A stretch of DNA of 64,000 nt from an uncultured Bacteroidales bacterium (GCA_947166105.1 CAMVCZ010000005.1:1-64000), one strand, 5' to 3'; numbered from the stretch's first letter, positions 17,575-25,752 are shown. Translations and numbers: made by a program. The notes: generated by a model not told the origin, from the letters alone.

Positions 17575-19227
17575 ATGAAAACAACAAGAATTTTGACCCT
17601 GCTTGCGCTCCTGTTGGTAGCGGGAGGCACAATGAAAGCCCAACTTCGCATCGATTGGCAGCAATGCTATGGAGGATTGGGAATTGATGAACCAGCCAAA
17701 TTTCTACCTAAAGACAAGGGTTATATCATTTTGGGAGTCTCTGATTTAGGGAGCGGCATGATTGCTTGCGGTGACCAAGGCTCAACAGGGGCTTGGGTCG
17801 TAGAAATTGACGAGAATCATGAAATCGTCAATCAAGACTGTTTCCAAGGCTATCATGGCATCTTGAAAGCAAAGGACATGGACGGATACTATTTTTATGG
17901 GAAGAAGGTTTTCCCTTCAACAGGGCATCCAGGAATTTTGGCTGTTCGAACGGATGACAATCTCAATATCATTTGGGAACGCACTTTGGGCTGTGAGGAA
18001 CACTATTTTCCATACAGCGTTCATGGAGTTGTCACCGATGACGGCGGCATTGTTTGTACCACGGGCAAAGGCTTTTGGGCATGTGGAGATGTCAGTCAAT
18101 TTTTTGGCAGTACGGATTTTTGGGTCGTAAAATTGGACAAAAACGGTGAATTGGAATGGGAAACGACTTTAGGGACAAGTGGAGATGAAATGGATGACAG
18201 AGTTGCTATTGCTGAAGATGGCGGTTTATATGTTTTTGGAGATGCGGCTAACCAATCGGGGGATGGTAACATAGAGAGTTGTGCCCGACCTGGTGGATAT
18301 GCTGATGGAATACTCGTCAAGATGAATGCCAATGGCGAGGTGGAATGGAATCGTTGCAATGGAGGGAACAAGCATGATTCATTTTCCAATGTGATAGAAC
18401 TTCCAGATGGTTATTTGTTTGGAGGGCATTCTTCGTCATTGGACGGTGACCTTCAAGGCGCAGGGTATCATCCTGGGCATTGGTATGGACAATCTTGGAT
18501 GCCTTTGACTTCCGACATTTGGCTGCTGCGTACGGATTTGGATGGCAATGTGCTATGGAGCAAGTGCTATGGCGGCACGAAAGACGAACAGATTGTCAAA
18601 GTCTTCTTGAATGAGGATGGAGGCTATACCGTTTTTGGAACCACCATGTCGTTGGATGGCGATTCCCAAAGTGCAAATAACCTTAAGCCTGCTTGGAATC
18701 TTGAAATTGGAAACAAGTTGTGGGTTTTCCGCACCGACAGCAACGGCAACCTGCTTTGGGAAAGAGCCATAGGCACACAAACGGAGTCTCATGAGTATCT
18801 TGCTGATGTTATCAAGCAAAACGATAGGGAATATGTGCTTCTTGCAGAGTGCGGCAGCTCGGGAGGCGAAATGCCTTGTGGCGACTACAACTGCACCAAT
18901 GATACGGCCTATTTGATGAACTCATATAATAACTATTGGGTGCTTCATGTTACTGACACAGTGGATTACACGACTTGGCAAGTGCCGGAATGGCCAAGGC
19001 CACTTGATGAAGCAATATTGGTTTATCCTAATCCAACAAACGGAACAGTAACGATAGGCGGTTTGGGAGTTGCCGAAGTGAAGGTTTACAATGTCCTTGG
19101 CCAATTGGTGAAGACCGTGCAGGGCACAAACGAGATCAACATCAGCAACTTGAAGCAAGGCGTTTACTTCGTTTCCATCATCACGGAAAACAAGGAGCGT
19201 TTCATACGGAAAATCGTAAAAAACTGA
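17575..19227 (+). CDS. T9SS-secreted protein with repeated propeller-like units
   Basis: A 550-residue exported protein. The ATG at 17575 is preferred because it directly precedes a signal peptide (RILTLLALLLVAGGTMKAQ); in-frame ATGs at 17548 and 17551 are alternatives. The body repeats a unit of about 60 residues with the pattern WVVKLDKNGELEWETTLGG..DE followed by DGGYTVFG, as in beta-propeller or delta-60-like repeat proteins. The C-terminus is a type A sorting domain (VYPNPTNGTVTI, KVYNVLGQLVK, LKQGVYFVSI, IRKIVKN), giving type IX secretion. Ligand or enzymatic activity is not evident. It is co-oriented with two small lipoprotein genes. Confidence 0.8.
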   Translation: MKTTRILTLLALLLVAGGTMKAQLRIDWQQCYGGLGIDEPAKFLPKDKGYIILGVSDLGSGMIACGDQGSTGAWVVEIDENHEIVNQDCFQGYHGILKAKDMDGYYFYGKKVFPSTGHPGILAVRTDDNLNIIWERTLGCEEHYFPYSVHGVVTDDGGIVCTTGKGFWACGDVSQFFGSTDFWVVKLDKNGELEWETTLGTSGDEMDDRVAIAEDGGLYVFGDAANQSGDGNIESCARPGGYADGILVKMNANGEVEWNRCNGGNKHDSFSNVIELPDGYLFGGHSSSLDGDLQGAGYHPGHWYGQSWMPLTSDIWLLRTDLDGNVLWSKCYGGTKDEQIVKVFLNEDGGYTVFGTTMSLDGDSQSANNLKPAWNLEIGNKLWVFRTDSNGNLLWERAIGTQTESHEYLADVIKQNDREYVLLAECGSSGGEMPCGDYNCTNDTAYLMNSYNNYWVLHVTDTVDYTTWQVPEWPRPLDEAILVYPNPTNGTVTIGGLGVAEVKVYNVLGQLVKTVQGTNEINISNLKQGVYFVSIITENKERFIRKIVKN

Positions 19228-19260
19228 AATACTGTATATTACAATTAAAAACAAAACGTC

Positions 19261-19734
19261 ATGAACAAATCAATCACAACCATCATCGCCTTGACGGCGC
19301 TTTTCGTCATCGGACTCCTCGCCTTGGAGGGATGCAACAAGAAAGAGGCTCGACAGCCCAAAGTTTCCGACTTCTTCGTTTCGGGATGCAACGACGTCGT
19401 TCTCTATCGCGACAATGAACAGAATGACACGATTTACGTGACTGCCGTTGACGAAACGAAGTTGAAAATCAGCACCACAAACACGCCATTCTATTGCGAC
19501 GTTGACACCATCCGACCTGAAATCCAAACGCAGGAACAAAACATCTCCATCGAACTGCTCTATGATGATTCGTGGGCCGATTGCTTGTGCGGTCGCCATT
19601 TGGACATCATCATCGAAAACCTGAAGTTGGGAGAAACCTACTCCGTCAACATCAAGAAGGACGAGCGCGACTATTTCCAGTTCGAGGTCACTTTTGGGCA
19701 TGACACGAATTTGATGTTCGTCCGCGAACATTGA
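19261..19734 (+). CDS. Hypothetical lipoprotein
   Basis: A 157-residue protein with a lipoprotein signal (IALTALFVIGLLALEGC) and a mature part rich in Asp and Thr. CDVDTIRPEI and the DCLCGRHLDIIIENL segment are notable. No family is recognised. The gene starts 33 nt after the T9SS gene and is followed by mvaD after 88 nt. Four cysteines remain in the mature region and could form disulfides. Probably periplasmic or outer-membrane anchored. Confidence 0.6.
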   Translation: MNKSITTIIALTALFVIGLLALEGCNKKEARQPKVSDFFVSGCNDVVLYRDNEQNDTIYVTAVDETKLKISTTNTPFYCDVDTIRPEIQTQEQNISIELLYDDSWADCLCGRHLDIIIENLKLGETYSVNIKKDERDYFQFEVTFGHDTNLMFVREH

Positions 19735-19822
19735 CGGTTGGGCGCCAAATGGCCATAAAACCTTGTGGCATGGCGGCGGTAAGGAATAATTCCCTATTTT
19801 CGCAGCGCAAAACACATCGGAA

Positions 19823-20908
19823 ATGGAAAACAAATGGTTGAACGAGGCCTTCAAGGGTGAAGTGCCCAACGACTTTCAGGGTAAAGTGGGCTGGCAGAGT
19901 CCGTCGAACATTGCCTTGGTGAAATATTGGGGCAAACGAGGCAAGCAACTCCCTCAAAATCCGTCAATTAGTTTCACTTTGTCGGAATGTCGCTCCGAGA
20001 CATTCGTTGATTTTGAAAAAGCCGAAAAATTTGGTTTCCAATTCTTCTTCGAGGGCAAGGAAAACCCTGCCTTTGGCGCGAAAATCGAGAAGTTTCTACT
20101 TGAGAATCAGTCGTTTTTCCCTTTCATTAATCAACTGAATCTGAAAGTTGAGAGCCGCAACACCTTCCCACATTCTTCTGGCATTGCTTCTTCGGCTTCG
20201 TCGATGAGCGCGTTTGTAATGTGTTTGTTGGAAATCGAGAGGTCCCTGAGCCTGTCGAAGGGCCGACCCATAGACATGGTTTTACGAAAAGCCTCTTACT
20301 TCTCACGATTGGCTTCGGGCAGTGCGGCGCGCTCGGTGTTTCCGAAAATGGCACTTTGGGGCGCAACGCCTTATTATAAAGGCAGTTCCGACGAATATGC
20401 CGTTTCGTTGGCCGATGACATCCATCCCATTTTCAAGACTTATTATGACAGTATTTTGATTGTCAGCGGCGAGACCAAATCCGTTTCGAGTCGCGCCGGT
20501 CACGCCTTGATGGAAGGAAACCCTTACGCCCCAGCGCGTTATGCACAGGCAAACGAGAATATCAAGAACTTGCTTGCGGCTTTGAAGTCGGGTGATTTGG
20601 ACACCTTTATTAATATCACCGAGTCAGAAGCCCTGCAACTCCACGCCTTGATGATGTGCTCCAATCCTTCATTTATCCTGATGAAACCCAACACTTTGCG
20701 CATCATCGAGGAAGTCAGGACTTTCCGAAATGAAACCCAAATCCCGCTCTGTTTCACTTTGGATGCGGGTCCAAATGTGCATTTGCTTTATCCTGACAGC
20801 GAGGCGGAAAAAGTGGAAAGCTTTATCAAGAGCGAATTGCTAAAGTATTGTAACCAAGGCCGTTGGATTGCCGACCATGTAGGCGACGGCCCGAAAAAAA
20901 TGCAGTGA
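19823..20908 (+). CDS. mvaD: Diphosphomevalonate decarboxylase
   Basis: Catalyses the ATP-dependent decarboxylation of mevalonate diphosphate to isopentenyl diphosphate, the last dedicated mevalonate step. The GHMP-fold protein (361 residues) has the family N-terminus SNIALVKYWGKR, a serine-rich loop SSGIASSASSMSAFV, then RLASGSAARSVFP and a C-terminal FTLDAGPNVHLLYP. A 24-bp palindromic-family repeat (20241-20264) is inserted in frame after the Ser-rich loop helix and read as SLSLSKG. The upstream TATTTTCG (19795-19802) is one base from the -7 consensus. The stop overlaps the mevalonate kinase start by one base. Confidence 0.93.
   Translation: MENKWLNEAFKGEVPNDFQGKVGWQSPSNIALVKYWGKRGKQLPQNPSISFTLSECRSETFVDFEKAEKFGFQFFFEGKENPAFGAKIEKFLLENQSFFPFINQLNLKVESRNTFPHSSGIASSASSMSAFVMCLLEIERSLSLSKGRPIDMVLRKASYFSRLASGSAARSVFPKMALWGATPYYKGSSDEYAVSLADDIHPIFKTYYDSILIVSGETKSVSSRAGHALMEGNPYAPARYAQANENIKNLLAALKSGDLDTFINITESEALQLHALMMCSNPSFILMKPNTLRIIEEVRTFRNETQIPLCFTLDAGPNVHLLYPDSEAEKVESFIKSELLKYCNQGRWIADHVGDGPKKMQ
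20241..20264. repeat. TTCGACAGGCTCAG-family repeat (inverted) inside mvaD
   Basis: The sequence is GGTCCCTGAGCCTGTCGAAG followed by GGCC, the exact reverse complement of the 2153 and 38750 copies. It is read in frame as SLSLSKGR. Confidence 0.85.
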
Positions 20909-21792
20909 TGAGAGACCGATACTATAGCAAAGTCATCCTTTTCGGTGAGTATTCGATGATTTTCGATGCCACCGCGCTGATGATTCCGCTGAAACGCTTT
21001 TCGGCGCAATGGCAGTTTCCGCAAAGCAGGAACCTCGCTTCATCGCTTCCCTCCAACCATAGTTTGAAGCAGTTTTGCAAATATCTTTCTGAAAACCAAG
21101 AATTATCGAATCTCTTTGACTTTCAATCTTTTAATAAAGACTTGAACGAAGGTTTGTTCCTCGCTTCCAATGTGCCTTCGGGCTATGGTTTGGGCAGTTC
21201 GGGAACGTTGGTCGCGGCGGTTTACGACCGTTACGCCAAGCAAAAAACGGATGACTACCTGCAACTGAAGACCCTTTTCGGCCAAATGGAGAGTCATTTC
21301 CACGGCAGCAGTAGCGGCATCGACCCGTTGCAGTGTTATCTCGGTCTGCCGTTCAAAATCACGCCAAGAGGTGTTGAGTTGCTTTCGGATGATTTCCTCA
21401 AAAAAGACATCCACATCTGCCTGATTGACATGAAGATAAAGAGCAACACCAAACCGTTGGTTGAGCATTTCAAACAGCAGCGCGAAAATCCTGATTTCTT
21501 GAATCGTTTCCAAGCGGAGTATTTGCCCTGCGTCAAGACTTGCATTGACGCGATGATTTCAGGCGATAAAGAATTGTTTTTCAAATCGTTGAACCAACTT
21601 ACCAAACGCCAATTGCAGTTTCTTCGCCCAATGATTACCGACAATACAATGGACTTGTTCTCAACCGATTTTGACTTCAATTTCGGCGTAAAAATCTCTG
21701 GCTCAGGTGGTGGAGGTTATGTTTTGGGCTTCACGGATGATGTGGAGAAAGCCTCCGATTTGCTCACGGATTTTGAGGTGATTTGGCTGTAA
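20908..21792 (+). CDS. Mevalonate kinase (GHMP family)
   Basis: A 294-residue GHMP kinase that most likely phosphorylates mevalonate. The ATG at 20908 overlaps the mvaD stop (TGATG), which supports this start and translational coupling. The N-terminal KVILFGEYSMIFDATALMIP matches the substrate-entry strand. The ATP loop is SGYGLGSSGTLVAAVY, the HGSSSGIDPLQCY segment carries the catalytic Asp, and the C-terminal glycine motif is VKISGSGGGGYVLGF. It is short but within the range of Bacteroidota mevalonate kinases. HMG-CoA synthase and isopentenyl-diphosphate isomerase are not in the window. Confidence 0.85.
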   Translation: MRDRYYSKVILFGEYSMIFDATALMIPLKRFSAQWQFPQSRNLASSLPSNHSLKQFCKYLSENQELSNLFDFQSFNKDLNEGLFLASNVPSGYGLGSSGTLVAAVYDRYAKQKTDDYLQLKTLFGQMESHFHGSSSGIDPLQCYLGLPFKITPRGVELLSDDFLKKDIHICLIDMKIKSNTKPLVEHFKQQRENPDFLNRFQAEYLPCVKTCIDAMISGDKELFFKSLNQLTKRQLQFLRPMITDNTMDLFSTDFDFNFGVKISGSGGGGYVLGFTDDVEKASDLLTDFEVIWL

Positions 21793-21797
21793 ATTCG

Positions 21798-21805
21798 TAT
21801 TTTTG
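21798..21805 (+). promoter_or_regulatory. -7 box of GtrA-family gene
   Basis: TATTTTTG matches TAnnTTTG and ends only 8 nt before the ATG at 21814, implying a very short leader. Confidence 0.55.
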
Positions 21806-21813
21806 CGCCTCGA

Positions 21814-22317
21814 ATGTCAGCCCTGAAAAACATAGAACTTTGGATAGAACGCACCCTGACCACGGTCATCGACTTTTTCTATCCGCCTTTTCGCAAGGTG
21901 ATGAGCCTTGAGCTGTTCCGTTACGCGGCATGCGGCGGAATGAATCTTGTGTTGGAGTGGGTGCTGTACTATGTTTTCTATCATTTCATCTTCAAAGGTC
22001 AAGTCTTTGACCTCGGTTTCATCGCATTCACGCCCCACATTGCGGCCTTCGTGTTCAAGTTCCCTATTACTTTCCTGACGGGTTTTTGGATGGCGCGCCA
22101 CATCAGTTTTTCAGGCTCCACCTTGCGCGGTAGAACGCAGATTGTCAGGTATTTTCTCGTTACTGTCGGCAACATCTTCATCAACTACTTTGGCCTGAAA
22201 CTCTTTGTCGAAGTGTTCCAATGGTGGCCGACCGTTTCCTACGTTATCATATCCGTCATCTGCGTGACATTCAGCTACTTGACGAACAAGTTTTATTCGT
22301 TTAGGAAGGAGAAATGA
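21814..22317 (+). CDS. GtrA-family membrane protein
   Basis: A 167-residue protein with four predicted membrane segments. It matches the GtrA family, small inner-membrane proteins linked to translocation of polyprenyl-linked sugars. Recognisable parts are LFRYAACGGMNLVLEWVLYY in the first helix, HISFSG between helices 2 and 3, IVRYFLVTVGNIFINY and the family C-terminus FSYLTNKFYSFR. Since its likely substrate is an isoprenoid lipid, its place directly after the mevalonate genes is suggestive but not proof of a link. Confidence 0.85.
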   Translation: MSALKNIELWIERTLTTVIDFFYPPFRKVMSLELFRYAACGGMNLVLEWVLYYVFYHFIFKGQVFDLGFIAFTPHIAAFVFKFPITFLTGFWMARHISFSGSTLRGRTQIVRYFLVTVGNIFINYFGLKLFVEVFQWWPTVSYVIISVICVTFSYLTNKFYSFRKEK

Positions 22318-22319
22318 GG

Positions 22320-22348
22320 TTTCACGCAGAACTCGCAGAATCCGCAGA
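22320..22348. repeat. Diverged TTTCACGCAGAA repeat
   Basis: TTTCACGCAGAACTCGCAGA followed by ATCCGCAG is a variant of the repeat around the GxxExxY gene (15185, 15644, 15692). It lies between the convergent GtrA and hipT-like genes. Confidence 0.7.
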
Positions 22349-22352
22349 ACTT

Positions 22353-23294
22353 TCAATAGCCCAACACTCTGTTCATCCTATTGTATATCAATTCTTTGTA
22401 TTTGTTTTTCATTTCATCCGACAAAAACGATTCATCTATTTTCTCTTCCCAAGCAGGCAGGCATTTCTTGAATTGCTTTATCATTCCATCAATGATTTTT
22501 TCTGAAATACCAGCTTTGCTTGCGGCTTCAATAAAATCTTTGCGGTTAATGCGGCGCTTTTTCCCATTCAAAGTGAGGGCCAACTCTTCCGTATCAGCAG
22601 GATTTACTATGGTTGAATTGAGCAAATCGTAGGCAGGAGAAAGCTCGTAACGATCTGATTCTTTGGAAAGCAACGAAAAGTTCTTCAAATGCATGTCGTT
22701 ATTGCCTGTAAGCCAGCAAAACAGCACCACTTCATAGAAATTGACCAAATCCAGCTGGGGAACTGAAGAGTGTTTTTCAATTGCTTTGGCCACTTGCTCG
22801 TAAGAACTGCGGTATTTGTATTCGGTCTGCCGTTCAGTCAGTTGGCAAAAGTCTTCCATCGGCAATTTGTTGCCTATCGCATCACGATCCATGCGGCGAG
22901 TGAGGTAGCCCAATGAACCATCGGCAAGATGAATCAGGGAATGTTGCGCCGTCCTAATACCTGCCATCTCTGCCAAGTGCATAGTAAGGTCTTCGTTTTC
23001 TGGAAGTTCTGAAAATAGCGAAGTTTGAGGTTTGAAGATATAAGCACCCCATAAACCGACAATCGTCAATCGTTGGCCGCCTTCATGTTTCTGTAGATTG
23101 AGCGACAATTTTGGCTGCACACCTGTAAGTGTGGTCTGCGAGCGGATGATTTGCTCGGCCAAGCGGTCCATATCGGCTTGGGTATAATCCATTACAGGAG
23201 CATCGGACATACCGAAAAATTTGCGGGCGCAACGAACATGGAAATCATGCTCACCCTTATCCAATTCCTTATAGCAATACAAGCATCTACTCAT
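22353..23294 (-). CDS. HipT-like Ser/Thr kinase toxin (HipA C-terminal part)
   Basis: A 313-residue HipA-superfamily kinase lacking the HipA N-terminal subdomain, which is encoded separately upstream (23287-23622). The start at 23294 gives MSRCLYCYKEL, a small CxxC...HxxC zinc-ribbon-like head typical of Bacteroidota members. It is followed by the Gly-rich loop TTLTGVQPKLSL, the catalytic GNNDMHLKNFSL and the metal-binding LSPAYDLL. Such kinases phosphorylate aminoacyl-tRNA synthetases; HipT of E. coli O127 targets TrpRS, but the target here is unknown. The gene overlaps hipS by 8 nt. The order hipB-hipS-hipT fits tripartite HipBST modules. Confidence 0.85.
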   Translation of the reverse strand: MSRCLYCYKELDKGEHDFHVRCARKFFGMSDAPVMDYTQADMDRLAEQIIRSQTTLTGVQPKLSLNLQKHEGGQRLTIVGLWGAYIFKPQTSLFSELPENEDLTMHLAEMAGIRTAQHSLIHLADGSLGYLTRRMDRDAIGNKLPMEDFCQLTERQTEYKYRSSYEQVAKAIEKHSSVPQLDLVNFYEVVLFCWLTGNNDMHLKNFSLLSKESDRYELSPAYDLLNSTIVNPADTEELALTLNGKKRRINRKDFIEAASKAGISEKIIDGMIKQFKKCLPAWEEKIDESFLSDEMKNKYKELIYNRMNRVLGY

Positions 23295-23622
23295 CGCTTT
23301 CTTCTTCATTTTCAGGTACAACACTTACTACACCAATGCAGTCCTTGCAACACAAAAGCAGCAGTGACATGCGGTCAAGGATGCTGATGTCGGTATTACG
23401 TATGGCCACATCCAAAAGCCAACCTTCAGGTATCAGCCCATCGAAAAACGGGAACAAGACAGGGCTTTGATAAGCTTCTTCGCGCAAAGGCAAAGTGAGG
23501 CTTATCGGGTCTGCAACGGGCATCGCCAAATATGCCTCGTCGTATTGAAATGCATAACCTTCATCGGTTTCGCTGAGTTTGCCGGTTAATGTGTCTCTGT
23601 AATAAACCAATGCTTGTTTCAT
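23287..23622 (-). CDS. HipS-like protein (HipA N-terminal subdomain)
   Basis: A 111-residue protein equal to the N-terminal subdomain-1 of HipA. It contains LPLREEAYQSPVLFPFFDGLIPEGWLL (residues about 44-70), matching the pattern LPl...y....l.pfF.gLLPEG, and ends LLCCKDCIGVVSVVPENEEES. In characterised HipBST systems the HipS protein is the antitoxin, blocking the HipT kinase, while HipB represses transcription. It overlaps hipB by 4 nt (ATGA) and hipT by 8 nt, so the three proteins should be made at fixed ratios. Confidence 0.85.
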   Translation of the reverse strand: MKQALVYYRDTLTGKLSETDEGYAFQYDEAYLAMPVADPISLTLPLREEAYQSPVLFPFFDGLIPEGWLLDVAIRNTDISILDRMSLLLLCCKDCIGVVSVVPENEEESDE

Positions 23623-23831
23623 GCCTTATCCTTTCTTGGTACGGGAGCCATCTCATAATTAAACAAACCAAGCACTTGGTTGACTTTGTCAAGCCTAACG
23701 GTGGCTTTACCTTGCTCCATCTCGCGCACGAAATTCAAGCCCACGCCTGATTTGAAGGCAAGTTGTTCTTGGGTAAGGCCGTATTGTTTTCGGAGCCGTT
23801 TTACGGTTTCTGTCAATGGTGTTTTCTTCAT
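23619..23831 (-). CDS. HipB-like HTH repressor
   Basis: A 70-residue XRE-type helix-turn-helix protein with VKRLRKQYGLTQEQLAFKSGVG and VREMEQGKATVRLDKVNQVLGLFNYE (HTH at about residues 10-62). A longer reading from 23855 is possible but would begin inside the -7 box (23853-23860), so the ATG at 23831 is chosen. It is expected to bind the operator overlapping its own promoter (CATCCTATCGG and the inverted CCGATAGGATA about 80 bp upstream). It is the first gene of the hipBST operon. Confidence 0.85.
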   Translation of the reverse strand: MKKTPLTETVKRLRKQYGLTQEQLAFKSGVGLNFVREMEQGKATVRLDKVNQVLGLFNYEMAPVPRKDKA

Positions 23832-23835
23832 TATT

Positions 23836-23935
23836 TTACATCCTATCGGCTGCAAAAGTAATACTTTTCATTGAAATTACATTGGAAATGATGTAAAACT
23901 AATGAAAAAGTACAAAATTATACCCGATAGGATAT
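23836..23935 (-). promoter_or_regulatory. hipBST promoter and operator region
   Basis: On the minus strand TACTTTTG (23853-23860) is a -7 box. CATCCTATCGG (about 23839-23849) overlaps the expected start of transcription, and its inverted counterpart CCGATAGGATA lies about 80 bp away (near 23923-23933). A further inverted repeat TTACAT/ATGTAA sits between them (23877-23896). These are likely HipB-binding sites and could loop. Confidence 0.55.
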
Positions 23936-23996
23936 AAAAAGCAATCTTCCCAAAAGAGTTTTTTGGCATTTATGCTGATTATTTCTCTTATTTCCA

Positions 23997-24258
23997 TATT
24001 TTTGCCATCATAAAACAACACATAATGATATAGAAAGCAACAACATATTGACATAGAATTAGCGATTCGAAACCGAGTTCTTGATACTCAAACTTTCCAC
24101 ACCAGTTCCCCAGGGAACACCAACTCAAGAACAAGTTTCATGATACGCCAAGTGCTTGGCGTGGAATGACTTGTTAGAGTTGGCGGGCGTGGAAACCCGG
24201 AGTATCAGGCAAGAAATATCTTCCACGCTTTTTTCGTGTCAACCAACGACGGCAGGCT
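23997..24258 (+). promoter_or_regulatory. Promoter and long structured leader of HTH gene (copy at 24 kb)
   Basis: TATTTTTG (23997-24004) is followed by about 250 nt without a gene. CGCCAAG (24146-24152) can pair with CTTGGCG (24155-24161). Alternatively GCGTGGAA (24187-24194, also 24159-24166) can pair with TTCCACGC (24221-24228), which is followed by T6, like an intrinsic terminator. Related leaders precede the HTH genes at 48440 and 54842. Confidence 0.5.
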
Positions 24259-24585
24259 ATGAACAAAGACAATGTGCATATCGGATACCTTATTAAATCC
24301 GTTTTTGACGAGAGCGGAATGACCGTGAGCGAATTGGCTCGGCAACTCCACTGCGAGCGCACCAATGTCTATACCATCTTCAAACGCCGCACCGTGGATG
24401 TGGAACTGTTGGCAATGATTTCCGAAATACTCAACCACAACTTCCTTGACGATGCGATGAAACTCTATGGCCTGACAGCCACTTTCAGTCCAAAACTGGA
24501 ACTCAACATAAGTTTTGACGGCTTCACCGCCGAAAAAGTGGAGCGACTGAAGGAAATGCTTTCGGAGTTTAACGAAAAGGCGTGA
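24259..24585 (+). CDS. Small HTH DNA-binding protein
   Basis: A 108-residue protein with an XRE-like helix-turn-helix (MTVSELARQLHCERTNVYTIFKRR, residues about 20-45) and a C-terminal acidic helix (AEKVERLKEMLSEF). The N-terminal NVHIGYLIKS is shared with HTH genes at 54842 (NIHIGHLVHA) and the remnant at 48440 (NIHIGHLIRE), so these are paralogues. A long leader with alternative hairpins precedes it. Targets are unknown; TATCC-N5-GGATA palindromes beside the paralogous copies are candidate sites. Confidence 0.75.
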   Translation: MNKDNVHIGYLIKSVFDESGMTVSELARQLHCERTNVYTIFKRRTVDVELLAMISEILNHNFLDDAMKLYGLTATFSPKLELNISFDGFTAEKVERLKEMLSEFNEKA

Positions 24586-24651
24586 TTATTATTCACGGAA
24601 AGCGTGAGGATAAGTCACAATAGGAGTTATTGACGCGCTACCAATACTCTC

Positions 24652-24659
24652 TATTTTTG
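24652..24659 (+). promoter_or_regulatory. Bacteroidota promoter before 24697 gene
   Basis: TATTTTTG with a TTG at 24630-24632 and 19 nt between them, which fits the Bacteroidota -33/-7 spacing. Confidence 0.7.
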
Positions 24660-24696
24660 CAGCAACATCAATTAAGTCAAACAAAACGTCAAAAAA

Positions 24697-25173
24697 ATGA
24701 AAAAAGTAACATTTACAATGCTCTTTGTCATGTTGACCTTTGCGGCATTCTCTCAGAAGTACGTCCACAACATCACGCAATCCAATGCAAGAGCCATCGA
24801 ATCACAATTCGGGGTGTTGACGGCTCCGGTAATCGGGGAATTGGGCGAAATCTCTCCGAACAAGATCATCGATTCCTGCCAATGGAACATCAGCGGTGTC
24901 AAGGACGCGGCCACTGAAATCCGCCCTTATCTTGACGAGTACAAAAAATACACGGTCGCGAGATATTGCAGCAAACATGGCTACGATTTAATCATCAGCC
25001 CAATGTTCCAAGTGCGAACCAATGCCGAGGGCAATATCATGACTGTTACCGTCACGGGTTTCCCGGCCAAGTACAAGAAATTCAGGCCTGCTACAAAAGA
25101 GGATAGTTGGATGCTCCCGTTCCTCAACGACAATGTGAGCGACAGGAAAGTCAAGGAAGCCATAAACCGATAA
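24697..25173 (+). CDS. Hypothetical secreted protein
   Basis: A 158-residue protein with a signal peptide (KKVTFTMLFVMLTFAAFSQ). The mature region (YVHNITQSNARAIESQFGVL.. to VRTNAEGNIMTVTVTGFPAKYKKF) does not match a family I know. The phrase TVTVTGFPAKYKKFRPA recalls small periplasmic proteins encoded beside outer-membrane barrels. It has a good promoter and is followed after 12 nt by two barrel-like genes, so the three probably form an operon. Confidence 0.65.
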   Translation: MKKVTFTMLFVMLTFAAFSQKYVHNITQSNARAIESQFGVLTAPVIGELGEISPNKIIDSCQWNISGVKDAATEIRPYLDEYKKYTVARYCSKHGYDLIISPMFQVRTNAEGNIMTVTVTGFPAKYKKFRPATKEDSWMLPFLNDNVSDRKVKEAINR

Positions 25174-25185
25174 AACTTTGCAAAC

Positions 25186-25752
25186 ATGAAGAAAACAAGA
25201 CTCTTATTGATGGCGCTGGTGATAATGGCCTCTGCGTCAGTTTCGATGGCGCAAACGTTGATTACATCAACCCAAGCCTCAACCAAAGTGATTCTTCCCA
25301 AATCTGACAGAGTAAAAGGGCTAGTCATCAGACCCGAGTTGGGGGCGGGTGTTGATTTATCATATTCAGGAAAATTCATTTTCGGACTAAATTGCACTAT
25401 TGGCTACCAAATCAATCCATATATAGCCGTTGGTGGAGGCTATAATTATGACAGTAGTACGCAATCCTATTATGATTATAGTTGGGGATATAATAAGCAT
25501 AGGTTTTCTTCATGGTTCGTAAACTTTCGAGCCTACTTTTCAGACACTTATATTAGCCCCTATTTTGACCTTAAAGTGGGGACTCTAAAAATAGGTTCAA
25601 ATTTTGAGCCAATTGGAATGGGAAGTGGGATGGTTGGAATTCAATGGAAAAGATTTGATTTAGGTACATCAATAAAATATTGTTACTATTATAATGACTC
25701 GTGGATTCTGGCGTTGCATTTTGCCTATAACATCCAATTTGGGAAAAAATAA
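25186..25752 (+). CDS. Outer-membrane beta-barrel protein, paralogue 1
   Basis: A 188-residue protein with a signal peptide (RLLLMALVIMASASVSMAQ). The body has alternating amphipathic strands with aromatic ends (IFGLNCTIGYQINPYIAVGGGYNYD) and ends with a typical outer-membrane strand (LHFAYNIQFGKK). The segment TLITST.AST.V...KS.R.KG.V.RPE.G.G is shared with the neighbour at 25773, so the pair arose by tandem duplication. It is probably a small eight-stranded barrel. Function is unknown. Confidence 0.7.
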   Translation: MKKTRLLLMALVIMASASVSMAQTLITSTQASTKVILPKSDRVKGLVIRPELGAGVDLSYSGKFIFGLNCTIGYQINPYIAVGGGYNYDSSTQSYYDYSWGYNKHRFSSWFVNFRAYFSDTYISPYFDLKVGTLKIGSNFEPIGMGSGMVGIQWKRFDLGTSIKYCYYYNDSWILALHFAYNIQFGKK

